A stretch of 64,000 bases of DNA, taken from Saccharothrix longispora. GTDB lineage: Bacteria > Actinomycetota > Actinomycetes > Mycobacteriales > Pseudonocardiaceae. The translations under genes were made by a program, and so were the position numbers. Positions 1 to 7,844 of this stretch are shown piece by piece (the first letter of the stretch is position 1; each line of letters opens with the position of its first letter). The DNA lies in NCBI RefSeq assembly GCF_030852425.1, contig NZ_NSDM01000002.1, positions 434,001 through 498,000 of the forward strand, read 5' to 3'. The notes under the pieces are model-generated. The model did no database searches. It worked only from the letters and a program-made list of their open reading frames with translations, and was not told where the DNA came from.

Positions 1-192
1 AACCAGGCGCTGGCACGCCGCGTGGACGCGTACTGCGAGGAGGCGGGCCTGCTCGTGCGGCCCTACGAGAACCTCTGCATCATGTCGCCGCCGCTGATCA
101 TCACGCGGGGCGAGGTCGACCGGATCGTCGACATCATGGCCGACTCGCTCGCCCGCGCGGAGCACGACCTGCGGACCGGCGCGGTCCGGTAA
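1..192 (+). CDS. Class III aminotransferase, C-terminal 63 residues (partial)
   Basis: The gene enters from the left edge, so only the last 63 residues are visible. They end in a stretch resembling the C-terminal small domain of class III (omega-amino-acid type) PLP aminotransferases: a cysteine/methionine-Ser-Pro-Pro-Leu-Ile-Ile-Thr segment followed by a helix with Glu-Val-Asp-Arg-Ile-Val. The catalytic lysine would lie outside the window. The next gene starts 60 nt downstream on the same strand, so it is probably the first visible member of the operon ending at 5743. The subfamily and substrate cannot be judged from this fragment. Confidence 0.7.
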   Translation, partial: NQALARRVDAYCEEAGLLVRPYENLCIMSPPLIITRGEVDRIVDIMADSLARAEHDLRTGAVR

Positions 193-252
193 CCGGCGCG
201 ACCGCGGGACCGGACGACACCGACGAAGACCGGAAGACCTGGAAGTGGTGCC

Positions 253-1662
253 ATGGAAGCATCCTCATCGACCCTGGACTGCCGAGGGCTGCCCCCGGCC
301 CTGGCGGTGCTGCGGATCAAGCAGGCCATCTCCGCCACCCGCGACGCCCACGCGCCCGTGCGGGTGGTGCTGGGCGAGGACTGCGGGCGCGACCGCGTGT
401 CGCTCGCGCTCGGCGAGGCCGCCGGTCGGCTCCAGTACGCCGACGCGCCCGGCCCGGAGCCGACCCGCCCGTGGTGGCAGCGACGCGACCTGCGCTACCG
501 GGACGGTCGCCTGCACCTGGGCGGAACCGACGTCGGGGAGCTGGCCGAGCAGGTCGGCACGCCCGCCTACGTCGTCCGGGCGGACCGGGTGCGCGAGAAC
601 GTCGAGCGCCTGGCCGGCGCGATGGCCGCCGCGGACCTGGACCACCGCGTCTACTACGCCATCAAGGCCAACCGGTCGCCGGGCCTGCTGACCTACCTGC
701 GCACCACCGGGCTGGTCGGCGTCGACGTGTGCTCGGCGGGCGAGCTGCTGCACGTGCTCGGCGCCGGGTTCGCTCCCGACTCGATCTCGTTCACCGGCAC
801 GTCGCTGTCCCGCCGGGAGATCGAGCTGCTCACCCGCTTCCGGGGGCTGCGCGTCAACTTCGACTCGCTGTCCTCCCTGGACGCGTTCGGCCGGGCGTGC
901 CCGGGGCGCGAGGTCGGCCTGCGCATCAACCCCGGTGTGGGCGTCGGCTACCACGGCGACGAGCGGCTGAACTACAGCGGCGCGCCCACCACCAAGTTCG
1001 GGATCTACCGCGAGCACCTCGACGAGGTGCGGGCGATCGCCGAGCGGTGGGACCTGGACGTCGTCCGGCTGCACTTCCACGTCGGCTGCGGCTTCCTGGA
1101 CGCGGAGCTGTCGCAGCTGGAGGACGCGCTCGACGCCGCCGACGCGTTCACCGGGCACTTCCCCGACCTGCGGGAGATCAACCTGGGCGGCGGGCTCGGC
1201 GTGCCGCACACCGCGGCGGACCGGGCGCTCGACCTCGACCGGTGGGCGGGCGCGGTGGCCCGCCGGTTCGCCGGGCGCGGTCTGGTCGTCGCCGTCGAAC
1301 CGGGTGACTACCTGGTGAAGGACGCGGGCCTGCTGCTCACCACGGTCACCTACGTGGAGCGGCGCCGCGACGTGCTGTTCGCCGGGCTCGACGCGGGCTT
1401 CAACCTCGCCGTGGAACCGGCCTTCTACGGGCTGCCCTGCGAACCCGTCGCGGTCGCGCCGCGACCGGACGGGGCCACCGCGACCTACACCGTGGTGGGC
1501 AACGTGAACGAGGCGCTCGACCGGTGGGCGTCCGACCACCGGATGCCCGAGCTGCGGGAGGGCGACCACGTGGCGCTCATCAACGCCGGCGGCTACGCGG
1601 CGTCGATGCGCTCGGACCACTGCCTGCGCGGGGAAGCCCGCGAAGTACTGCTGATCGACTGA
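253..1662 (+). CDS. Fold-type III PLP enzyme (ornithine/diaminopimelate decarboxylase-like) with N-terminal degenerate TusA-like domain
   Basis: The 469-residue protein has the alanine-racemase/decarboxylase fold from about residue 95. The PLP lysine is K138 in YYAIKANRS, followed by a GGGLG phosphate-binding loop and an EPGDYLVKDAG segment. Two catalytic positions differ from ornithine decarboxylase. The HVGSG Ser is Cys279 (HVGCG), and the conserved Cys-Asp of the C-terminal active-site loop is Asn419-Glu420 in GNVNEALDRW, although the following Asp is kept. Residues about 5-62 (LDCRGLPPALAVLRIKQAI) align by eye with TusA/SirA domains but lack the Cys-Pro motif. The start is supported by GGAAG 8 nt upstream. 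It may be a decarboxylase, a decarboxylating transaminase or a non-decarboxylating relative; the substrate is unknown. Confidence 0.75.
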   Translation: MEASSSTLDCRGLPPALAVLRIKQAISATRDAHAPVRVVLGEDCGRDRVSLALGEAAGRLQYADAPGPEPTRPWWQRRDLRYRDGRLHLGGTDVGELAEQVGTPAYVVRADRVRENVERLAGAMAAADLDHRVYYAIKANRSPGLLTYLRTTGLVGVDVCSAGELLHVLGAGFAPDSISFTGTSLSRREIELLTRFRGLRVNFDSLSSLDAFGRACPGREVGLRINPGVGVGYHGDERLNYSGAPTTKFGIYREHLDEVRAIAERWDLDVVRLHFHVGCGFLDAELSQLEDALDAADAFTGHFPDLREINLGGGLGVPHTAADRALDLDRWAGAVARRFAGRGLVVAVEPGDYLVKDAGLLLTTVTYVERRRDVLFAGLDAGFNLAVEPAFYGLPCEPVAVAPRPDGATATYTVVGNVNEALDRWASDHRMPELREGDHVALINAGGYAASMRSDHCLRGEAREVLLID

Positions 1663-1713
1663 ATCCACCGACGCTTCCCACCAGCCGTCCGCGCTCTCCT
1701 TGGGGGTCTACCA

Positions 1714-2637
1714 ATGCGGTCAGAAAGCATGCTGTCAGCGTGGACGCACACTCCCGGCATCGCAGGCGACATCGTGCCCAGCTTCGCCTTCAACCCGACC
1801 GACCCGTGGACGACGACGTTCCAGGAAGCCCTCCGGCGCGCCGACCTCGCCGGCCGCCACGTGTACGAGGTCGGCGTGGGCACCGGGACGAACATCGCCT
1901 TCATGCTGCGCCAGTGCGGTGCGTCCATGGTGCTGGGCAGCGACCTGGACCCCCGGTTACCGCTGCTCGCGCAGCGGCTGATCGGCGAGATCGCGCCCGA
2001 CCTGCTGGAGCGGTTCCGCCCCATCGAGGGCTCGGTCAACCTCATCGACACGCCCGACGCCAGGGCGGGGGTGGCCCTCGCCGACGTCGTCGTGGGCTGC
2101 CTGCCGCAGGTGCCCGACCCGGATGACGCGATGTACCTGGACTTCCACGGCGCCCAGTTGGAGACGGCGACGCCGGTGGGCGGGCGCGCGGACGACCACA
2201 TCGCGCACTACTACCCGTGGACGGCGTTCAACGACTACCCGTTCAACGCGGTGGGCCTCGGCCTGATCGAGGCGTTGCTGCGGCGGGTCAGGTCCTGCTC
2301 CCCCGCCGCCCGGGTCGTGCTGACCTTCGGGTGCCGGATCGGCCGGGACCCGATCCTCCGGCTGTTCCGCGCCAACGGGTACCGGCCGGAGGAGCTGGTC
2401 TCGCGGATCGTGCCGCAGAACGAGCGCACCGACATCTCGTTCTTCGTCGCCCTGGAGGCCGCCCTGCGCGGCACCGGCTGCGAGTCGGACTTCACCTGCG
2501 AGTTCTACGCCGATCCCGACGGCCGGGTGCCCCTGTCGGCCACCGAGGCCAAGGAGCGGCTGGACGCCGACCCGGCGCTGCCGGTGTTCCACGAGATCTG
2601 CGTCCTGCGGGGCCACCCCGGGCCCGCCGCGGAATGA
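1714..2637 (+). CDS. Class I SAM-dependent methyltransferase
   Basis: The 307-residue protein has a Rossmann SAM-binding start, VYEVGVGTGTN at about residues 49-59, followed by an acidic strand end (GSDLDPR) that would bind the ribose. A motif IV-like VVGCLPQVPDP follows at about residue 128. The C-terminal third is not familiar to me. It sits 51 nt after the PLP enzyme and 18 nt before the TauD-like oxygenase, so co-transcription is likely. Whether it methylates N, O or C cannot be told. An ATG preceded by a G-rich stretch supports the start. Confidence 0.75.
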   Translation: MRSESMLSAWTHTPGIAGDIVPSFAFNPTDPWTTTFQEALRRADLAGRHVYEVGVGTGTNIAFMLRQCGASMVLGSDLDPRLPLLAQRLIGEIAPDLLERFRPIEGSVNLIDTPDARAGVALADVVVGCLPQVPDPDDAMYLDFHGAQLETATPVGGRADDHIAHYYPWTAFNDYPFNAVGLGLIEALLRRVRSCSPAARVVLTFGCRIGRDPILRLFRANGYRPEELVSRIVPQNERTDISFFVALEAALRGTGCESDFTCEFYADPDGRVPLSATEAKERLDADPALPVFHEICVLRGHPGPAAE

Positions 2638-2655
2638 CCAGTTGGAGGTACAGCA

Positions 2656-3711
2656 GTGGACACCAGAGCAGGTAGCGGCGCGCCGGCCTTCCGCCTCGTC
2701 GAACCCGGCCCGCCCTTCACCGTCCCCGTGCGCGGTCGCGAGTTCCTGGCCGGCTCGTCGCACGCGAACTTCCCCGACACCGTGCCCGACGTGGGCGCGG
2801 CGCTGCCGACGCTCGCCGCCGACGCGACCGGCTGCCCGCCCGACGTGCTGGCCGCGGCGGTGCGGGAGGTCGTCGACGAGACGCTGCCGCAGGCCGGCGG
2901 CGTGCTGCTGCGCGGCCTGCCGCTGATCGACAAGGCGGGTTTCGAGGGGCTCATCGGCGGCCTGGGCTACGACCGCGCCGGGTACGAGGGCGGCATCGCC
3001 GTCCGCAAGCAGGACTCGGGCGCGGCGCTCAACGCGAGCCAGGAGGACCGCCGGATCACGCTGTCCCCGCACAACGAGATGGCCTACCTGCCCACCTACC
3101 CGCGGAAGATCTTCTTCTTCTGCGAGAGCGAGGCCACCCGGGGCGGCGAGGTGCCGGTCAACGACATCCGCGAGACGGCCGCGGTGCTGCCCGACGACGT
3201 GAAGGACGCGTTCCGGGAGAGGGGCGTGCGGTACCACCGCAACCTGGCTAAGGAGTCCGGCAACGGCGAGATGGGCTGGGTGGACACCTTCCGCACCGAG
3301 GACCGGGCGGCCGTCGAGGAGCACATGGTCGCGTCGGGCTACGAGTTCGCGTGGGACGAGGACGAGGGGCTGCGGTACCACTACGCGCGCGGCGCGTTCA
3401 CCACCCACCCGGACACGGGCGAGGAGCTGTGGTTCAACCAGGTGACCGAGCTGCACTGCTCGTACTGGCGCTCCCACCCCGGTTTCCCGCCCGACCTGCC
3501 CGACGAGGCGTACCCGGCGACGACCACCTACGGGGACGGTTCCCCGATCGACGAGGACCTGATCTCCTCCCTGCGCGGCGCGCTGTGGACCACCTCGCGG
3601 GCGGTGCGGATGCGCCGGGGCGACGTGCTGGTGCTGGACAACCAGGTGTTCCAGCACGGGCGCTTCTCGTTCGAGGGGCCGCGCCGGCACTTCGTGAGCC
3701 TCGCGCGGTAG
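2656..3711 (+). CDS. TauD/TfdA-family Fe(II)/2-oxoglutarate oxygenase
   Basis: The 351-residue protein has the HxE/D...H iron triad of this family: H139 and E141 in SPHNEMAYLP, and a distal H334 in FQHGRF. R344 or its neighbour is suited to bind 2-oxoglutarate. GGEVPVNDIR at about 163-172 is typical of TauD/SyrP/clavaminate-synthase-like enzymes in amino-acid and natural-product pathways. The GTG start at 2656 has a perfect GGAGG 7 nt upstream. The likely job is hydroxylation, or related oxidation, of an aliphatic amino acid or amine made by neighbouring enzymes. That role is inferred from context, not from specificity residues. Confidence 0.85.
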   Translation: MDTRAGSGAPAFRLVEPGPPFTVPVRGREFLAGSSHANFPDTVPDVGAALPTLAADATGCPPDVLAAAVREVVDETLPQAGGVLLRGLPLIDKAGFEGLIGGLGYDRAGYEGGIAVRKQDSGAALNASQEDRRITLSPHNEMAYLPTYPRKIFFFCESEATRGGEVPVNDIRETAAVLPDDVKDAFRERGVRYHRNLAKESGNGEMGWVDTFRTEDRAAVEEHMVASGYEFAWDEDEGLRYHYARGAFTTHPDTGEELWFNQVTELHCSYWRSHPGFPPDLPDEAYPATTTYGDGSPIDEDLISSLRGALWTTSRAVRMRRGDVLVLDNQVFQHGRFSFEGPRRHFVSLAR

Positions 3712-3785
3712 GCGGCGCGGGGTGCGCCGCCGCCGGTGGCGCACCCCGCGCGACCGTGGACACGACTTCGGGGGGAAGACCTCGC

Positions 3786-4970
3786 ATGGACAGACCGGAG
3801 CTCAAGCCCGCGCGCCCGTGGTTCTCGGCGGGCCCCTGCGCCAAGCGGCCCGGGTGGGACCTCGACGCCCTGAAGGGCGCCTTCGTCGGCCGCTCGTTCC
3901 GCATCCCGGAGGGCCGGGCCAGGCTCGCCGAGGTGATCGAGAAGTCGAAGCGGGTGCTCGGCCTGCCGCCGGACTACGAGGTGGCGATCGTGCCCGGTTC
4001 GGACACCGGCGCCATCGAGATGGCGATGTGGAACCTGCTGGGGCACACCGGGGTCGAGGTGTGCTGCTGGGAGAACTTCGGCTTCACCTGGCTCGCGGAC
4101 GTCGTGGACCAGCTGCGGCTGCCCGACGTGACCGCGCACCGGGCGGACCGGTACGGGGCGCTGCCCGACCTGTCCCGGGTGGACTTCGACCACGACGTCG
4201 TCTTCACCTGGAACGGCACCACGTCGGGCGTGTGCGTGCCCGACGGCGACTGGATACCCGACGACCGGCGCGGTCTGACGATCTGCGACGCCACGTCCGC
4301 CGTGTTCGGGATGGACGTCGACGCGGCCAAGCTGGACGTGATCACCTGGTCCTGGCAGAAGGCGCTGGGCGGCGAGGGCGCGCACGGGATGATCGCCCTG
4401 TCGCCCGCCGCGGTCGAGCGCCTGGCGGTGTTCCGGCCCGACCGACCGCTGCCCAAGGTGTTCCGGCTGGCCAAGGACGGCCGCGTGCTCGACGGGCTGT
4501 TCGACGGGTTCACCATCAACACCCCGTCCATGCTCGCCGTGGAGGACGCGCTCGACGCGCTGGACTGGTGCGCCGAGGTCGGCGGGCTGCCCGAGCTGGT
4601 CGCCCGCTCGCGCCGCACCCTCGACGTCGTCGCGCGGTGGGTCGAGGCGAGCCCGCACGTGGAGTTCCTCGCCGAGGACCGCCGCACCACCTCGTCGACG
4701 AGCATCTGCCTGAGGTTCACCGACCCCTTCCTGGACGGGCTCCCCGCGGAGCGCACGGCGGCGTTCGCGGCGCGCGTGCGGGAGCGGATCGAGGAGAACG
4801 GCGCCGGCCACGACCTGGCCGCGCACCGCGAGGCGCCGCCCGGCATCCGGATCTGGGGCGGCCCCACCGTCGACACCGAGGACGTGGCGGCGCTGCTGCC
4901 CTGGGTCGACTGGGCGTTCGCCGAGACGCTGCACGAGTTCACCACCACCACGAGCATTGGGCACACATGA
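3786..4970 (+). CDS. serC: Phosphoserine aminotransferase-like PLP enzyme (SerC family, Methanosarcina/alphaproteobacterial type)
   Basis: The 394-residue protein opens with KPARPWFSAGPCAKRPGW, the signature of the SerC branch found in Methanosarcina and alphaproteobacteria. The PLP lysine is K192 in WSWQKALGGEGAHG. The family converts 3-phosphohydroxypyruvate and glutamate to phosphoserine. Here the gene lies inside a tailoring-type operon and overlaps a phosphatase gene by 4 nt (ATGA), so it could be a pathway-specific paralogue making a phosphoserine-like intermediate. The ATG at 3786 was chosen because the family signature starts there and a G-rich ribosome-binding site precedes it. Housekeeping serine synthesis cannot be excluded without the rest of the genome. 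Confidence 0.85.
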   Translation: MDRPELKPARPWFSAGPCAKRPGWDLDALKGAFVGRSFRIPEGRARLAEVIEKSKRVLGLPPDYEVAIVPGSDTGAIEMAMWNLLGHTGVEVCCWENFGFTWLADVVDQLRLPDVTAHRADRYGALPDLSRVDFDHDVVFTWNGTTSGVCVPDGDWIPDDRRGLTICDATSAVFGMDVDAAKLDVITWSWQKALGGEGAHGMIALSPAAVERLAVFRPDRPLPKVFRLAKDGRVLDGLFDGFTINTPSMLAVEDALDALDWCAEVGGLPELVARSRRTLDVVARWVEASPHVEFLAEDRRTTSSTSICLRFTDPFLDGLPAERTAAFAARVRERIEENGAGHDLAAHREAPPGIRIWGGPTVDTEDVAALLPWVDWAFAETLHEFTTTTSIGHT

Positions 4971-5743
4971 CCGACGCGCTCACCTCCGAGCTGACCCGCT
5001 TCGCCGAGCACCTCGCCGACGAGGCCAGGCTCCTGCTCGCCCGCGCGGCGGCGGAGCCGACCTCCGTCGACGTCAAGGCGGACAACAGCTTCGTCACCGC
5101 CACGGACCGCGCCATCGAGGCGAGGCTGCGCGAGCTGATCGGCGCGGCCTACCCGGACCACGGGATCGTGGGCGAGGAGTACGGCTCGTCGAACGCCGAC
5201 GCGGAGGTCGTCTGGGTGCTCGACCCGCTGGACGGCACCGCGCCGTTCATCGCGGGCATCCCGGTGTACGGCACGCTGATCGGCGTGGGCAGGCACGGCA
5301 GGCCGTGGATCGGGGTGCTGGACTACCCGGCGACCGACGACCGGTGGGTGGGCGTCAGCGGGACGTTCGCCGAGCGCAACGGGGCGAAGGTGGCCGTCCG
5401 CCGCTGCGCCGACCTCGCCTCCGCCCTGCTGACCTGCTCGAACCCCGACTTCTTCGGACCCGCGGACCACGCGGCGCTGACGCGGGTCCGCGAGCGCGCC
5501 CGGTACACGCTGTACGGGGGCAGCTCGTTCGCCTTCGGCGCGCTGGCGAGCGGTCGCACGGACCTCGCCGTCGACAGCGGGCTCAAGGTGTACGACGTGT
5601 TCGCGCCGGCGGCCGTGATCAGCGGGGCGGGCGGCGTCGTGACGGAGTGGTCCGGCGCCGAGCTGACCCTGGCGTCGGGCACCCGGGTCGTCGCGGCGGG
5701 AGACCCCGAGCTGCACGCGACGGCGCTCGCGCTGCTCGCCTGA
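4967..5743 (+). CDS. Inositol-monophosphatase-family phosphatase (HisN/SuhB type)
   Basis: The 258-residue protein shows the metal-dependent IMPase motifs: GEE at 69-71, DPLDGT at 86-91, and a late DSGLKVYDVFAPAAVISGAGG-like segment with the third metal aspartate. The late motif has YD where many family members have WD, as in histidinol-phosphate phosphatases. It overlaps the SerC-like gene by four bases, which suggests coupled translation and a shared phosphorylated intermediate. The likely reaction is removal of phosphate from the SerC product or a relative of it. Histidinol phosphate or inositol phosphate are alternatives. Confidence 0.8.
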   Translation: MTDALTSELTRFAEHLADEARLLLARAAAEPTSVDVKADNSFVTATDRAIEARLRELIGAAYPDHGIVGEEYGSSNADAEVVWVLDPLDGTAPFIAGIPVYGTLIGVGRHGRPWIGVLDYPATDDRWVGVSGTFAERNGAKVAVRRCADLASALLTCSNPDFFGPADHAALTRVRERARYTLYGGSSFAFGALASGRTDLAVDSGLKVYDVFAPAAVISGAGGVVTEWSGAELTLASGTRVVAAGDPELHATALALLA

Positions 5744-5749
5744 GCGCGG

Positions 5750-6214
5750 TCACCGCGGGGAGCCGCCGGGCACCGGGCGGCTCTCCACGACCTGCTTCAT
5801 GACGAGGGTGGACGTGAGGCGCTGGATGCCCGGCAGCGCGGACAGGTGGTCGTCCTCCAGGCGCTGGTAGGCGGCGAGGTCCGCGGTGAGCACGCGCAGC
5901 AGGTAGTCGGGGTCGCCGAACAGCCGCTGCGCCTGGACGACCTGCGGTATCCCCGCGACGGCCTCCTCGAAGCGCAGCAGCGTGTCGCGGTCCTCCTGGC
6001 GCATGGTGACGAACACCAGCGCCTCGAAGGTCAGCCCGACCGACTCGGGGTCCACGACCGCCCGGTAGCCCCGGATCGCCCCGCTGCGCTCCAGCTCGCG
6101 CAGCCTGCGGTGGCAGGGGGACACGCTCAGCCCGACCCGCGAGGCGAGGTCGGTGACGGTCAGCCGGCCGTCCTCCTGGAGTTCGGCAAGGATCTTCCGG
6201 TCGATCACGTCCAC
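5750..6214 (-). CDS. Lrp/AsnC-family transcriptional regulator
   Basis: The 154-residue protein starts VDVIDRKILAELQEDGR, the standard Lrp opening. An AsnC-type helix-turn-helix (LASRVGLSVSPCHRRLRELE) follows, then a RAM effector-binding domain from about residue 60. The GTG at 6214 is preferred over a longer frame because AAGGA lies 8 nt upstream and the family opening begins there. Lrp proteins sense amino acids and often regulate neighbours. Here those are the aldehyde dehydrogenase/permease side and the convergent biosynthetic operon. The start region carries an 11-bp inverted repeat and two CCACGTGG palindromes, annotated separately. Confidence 0.85.
   Translation of the reverse strand: MDVIDRKILAELQEDGRLTVTDLASRVGLSVSPCHRRLRELERSGAIRGYRAVVDPESVGLTFEALVFVTMRQEDRDTLLRFEEAVAGIPQVVQAQRLFGDPDYLLRVLTADLAAYQRLEDDHLSALPGIQRLTSTLVMKQVVESRPVPGGSPR
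5760..5783. terminator. Hairpin at convergent ends of the biosynthetic operon and lrp
   Basis: GAGCCGCC (5760-5767) and GGCGGCTC (5776-5783) form an 8-bp perfect stem with an 8-nt loop. It lies 17 nt after the phosphatase stop and inside the last codons of the convergent lrp gene. There is no T-tract, as is usual in very GC-rich actinomycetes. Confidence 0.4.
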
Positions 6215-6227
6215 GTGGAAGATCCTT
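6188..6227 (-). promoter_or_regulatory. Inverted repeat enclosing the lrp ribosome-binding site and start codon
   Basis: AAGGATCTTCC (6188-6198) is repeated inverted at 6217-6227. In the lrp mRNA this gives an 11-bp stem with an 18-nt loop. The Shine-Dalgarno AAGGA lies in one arm, the GTG in the loop, and codons for Arg-Lys-Ile-Leu in the other arm. The fold would hide the ribosome-binding site. As DNA it could instead be a regulator site. Function is inferred from layout only. Confidence 0.45.
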
Positions 6228-6238
6228 CTACCACGTGG
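6211..6238. promoter_or_regulatory. Pair of CCACGTGG palindromes upstream of lrp
   Basis: Two identical 8-bp palindromes, CCACGTGG at 6211-6218 and 6231-6238, have centres exactly 20 bp apart, about two helical turns. That is the geometry expected for adjacent dimer binding on one face. The first contains the proposed lrp GTG. Autoregulation by the Lrp protein is possible but unproven. Confidence 0.4.
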
Positions 6239-6343
6239 GCGGAATCGCAAGAACTCGCACCGACCTCCGGGTTATCTCCGGCGTTTCCCCGTCCGGGAGG
6301 CCGATCCCCCCGCGAGAACGCCGGATGCCCGCCGGTTCCGCCG

Positions 6344-7771
6344 TCAGGCGTCGAACGCGCTCATCACGTGCTTGATCCGGGTGTAGTCCTCGAAGCCGTA
6401 CACCGAGAGGTCCTTGCCGTACCCGGAGTGCTTGAAACCGCCGTGGGGCATCTCGGCGGCGAACGGGATGTGCGTGTTGACCCACACGCAGCCGAAGTCG
6501 AGCCTGGCGGACATCCGCATGGCCCGGCCGTGGTCGCGGGTCCACACCGACGACGCCAGCCCGTACTCCACGTCGTTGGCGAACCGCAGGGCCTCGGCCT
6601 CGTCGGCGAACGGCTGCACGGTGATCACCGGGCCGAAGATCTCGGTCCGGCTGACCTCGTCGTGCCGGCGCAGGCCGGAGACGACGGTGGGCGCGTAGAA
6701 GTAACCCCGATCGCCGACGCGGGCGCCGCCGTGGTGCACGGTGGCGTGGTCGGGCAGCCGGTCGACGAAACCCGCCACCCTGGCGAGCTGGTCGGCGTTG
6801 TTCAACGGGCCGTAGGCCACGTCGGGCTCGTCCGGGCCGCCGGTGCGGGTGGCCCGCGCCTCTTCGGTGAGGGCGGCGACGAACTCGTCGTGCACCTCGG
6901 CGGCGACCAGGACGCGGCTCGCGGCCGTGCAGTCCTGGCCCGCGTTGAAGTAGCCCGCCGCGGCGATGCCCCGCGCCGCGGCGGCGACGTCGGCGTCGGC
7001 GAACACGACGACGGGCGCCTTGCCGCCGAGTTCGAGGTGGGTGCGCTTGAGGTCGGCCGCGGCGGCGGCGGCGACCTCCATGCCCGCGCGGACGGACCCG
7101 GTGATGGACACCATGTCGGGCCGGGGGTGGGAGACCAGCGCGCGGCCGGTGTCGCGGTCGCCGCACACCACGTTCAGGACGCCGTCCGGCAGGAACTCGG
7201 CGCAGATCCCGGCCAGCAGCGCGGTGGTGGCGGGCGTGGTGTCGGAGGGCTTGAGCACCACGGTGTTCCCCGCCGCCAACGCCGGGGCGACCTTCCACAC
7301 GGCCATCATCAGCGGGTAGTTCCACGGCGTGACCTGCGCGCACACGCCGACCGGCTCGCGCCGCACGAACGAGGTGAGGCCGGGCAGGTACTCACCCGCC
7401 GACCGCCCCTCCAGGACGCGGGCCGCGCCGGCGAAGAAGCGGATGTGGTCGGTGCACGGCGGGATCTCCTCGGCGGCGGTCAGCGCGCGCGGCTTCCCGG
7501 TGTCGCGGCACTCGGCGTCGACCAGCTCGTCGGTCCGCGCGTCCAGCGCGTCGGCGATCCGGAGCAGGGCGCGCTGCCGCTCGGCGGGCGTGGTCCAGCG
7601 CCACGACTCGAAGGCCCGCGCCGCGGCTCCCACTGCGGCGTCCACGTCGGCCTGCCCGGACAGCGGGGACGTCGCGTAGACCTCGCCGGTGGTCGGGTCG
7701 ACGACGTCCAGCTCCCGCCCGTCGGCCGCCGGGCACTGCTTGCCGTCCACGAAGTTGGCGAACGCGGTCAT
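6344..7771 (-). CDS. NAD(P)-dependent aldehyde dehydrogenase, aminobutyraldehyde dehydrogenase-like
   Basis: This is a full-length 475-residue aldehyde dehydrogenase. The Rossmann contact is in ITGSVRAG, the general-base Glu in LELGGKAP and the catalytic Cys in [12 protein letters not shown]. The N-terminal [14 protein letters not shown] and the overall motif set resemble gamma-aminobutyraldehyde/betaine-aldehyde dehydrogenases, which oxidise aldehydes from polyamine breakdown. The lrp gene lies 129 nt downstream on the same strand. The APC permease lies 73 nt upstream, also on this strand. Together they fit uptake and oxidation of an amine or amino acid. Exact substrate is uncertain. Confidence 0.85.
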   Translation of the reverse strand: MTAFANFVDGKQCPAADGRELDVVDPTTGEVYATSPLSGQADVDAAVGAAARAFESWRWTTPAERQRALLRIADALDARTDELVDAECRDTGKPRALTAAEEIPPCTDHIRFFAGAARVLEGRSAGEYLPGLTSFVRREPVGVCAQVTPWNYPLMMAVWKVAPALAAGNTVVLKPSDTTPATTALLAGICAEFLPDGVLNVVCGDRDTGRALVSHPRPDMVSITGSVRAGMEVAAAAAADLKRTHLELGGKAPVVVFADADVAAAARGIAAAGYFNAGQDCTAASRVLVAAEVHDEFVAALTEEARATRTGGPDEPDVAYGPLNNADQLARVAGFVDRLPDHATVHHGGARVGDRGYFYAPTVVSGLRRHDEVSRTEIFGPVITVQPFADEAEALRFANDVEYGLASSVWTRDHGRAMRMSARLDFGCVWVNTHIPFAAEMPHGGFKHSGYGKDLSVYGFEDYTRIKHVMSAFDA

Positions 7772-7844
7772 GGGTCCCCCTGCTGCCTCGGTGCTGCGCC
7801 GCGTCCGATTCCACCAGAGCCGCCGGCGCGGCGGTATCCGCGGA

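Noticed and set aside
265..1668. Long open frame antisense to the PLP enzyme gene
   Set aside because: Very GC-rich DNA gives long antisense frames. The translation is Arg/Gly/Pro/Val-rich without any recognisable motif, while the sense frame has a full enzyme.
1957..3744. 595-codon minus-strand open frame across the methyltransferase and oxygenase genes
   Set aside because: It spans two genes with clear motifs on the other strand, has no ribosome-binding site and shows the composition of a codon-position shadow.
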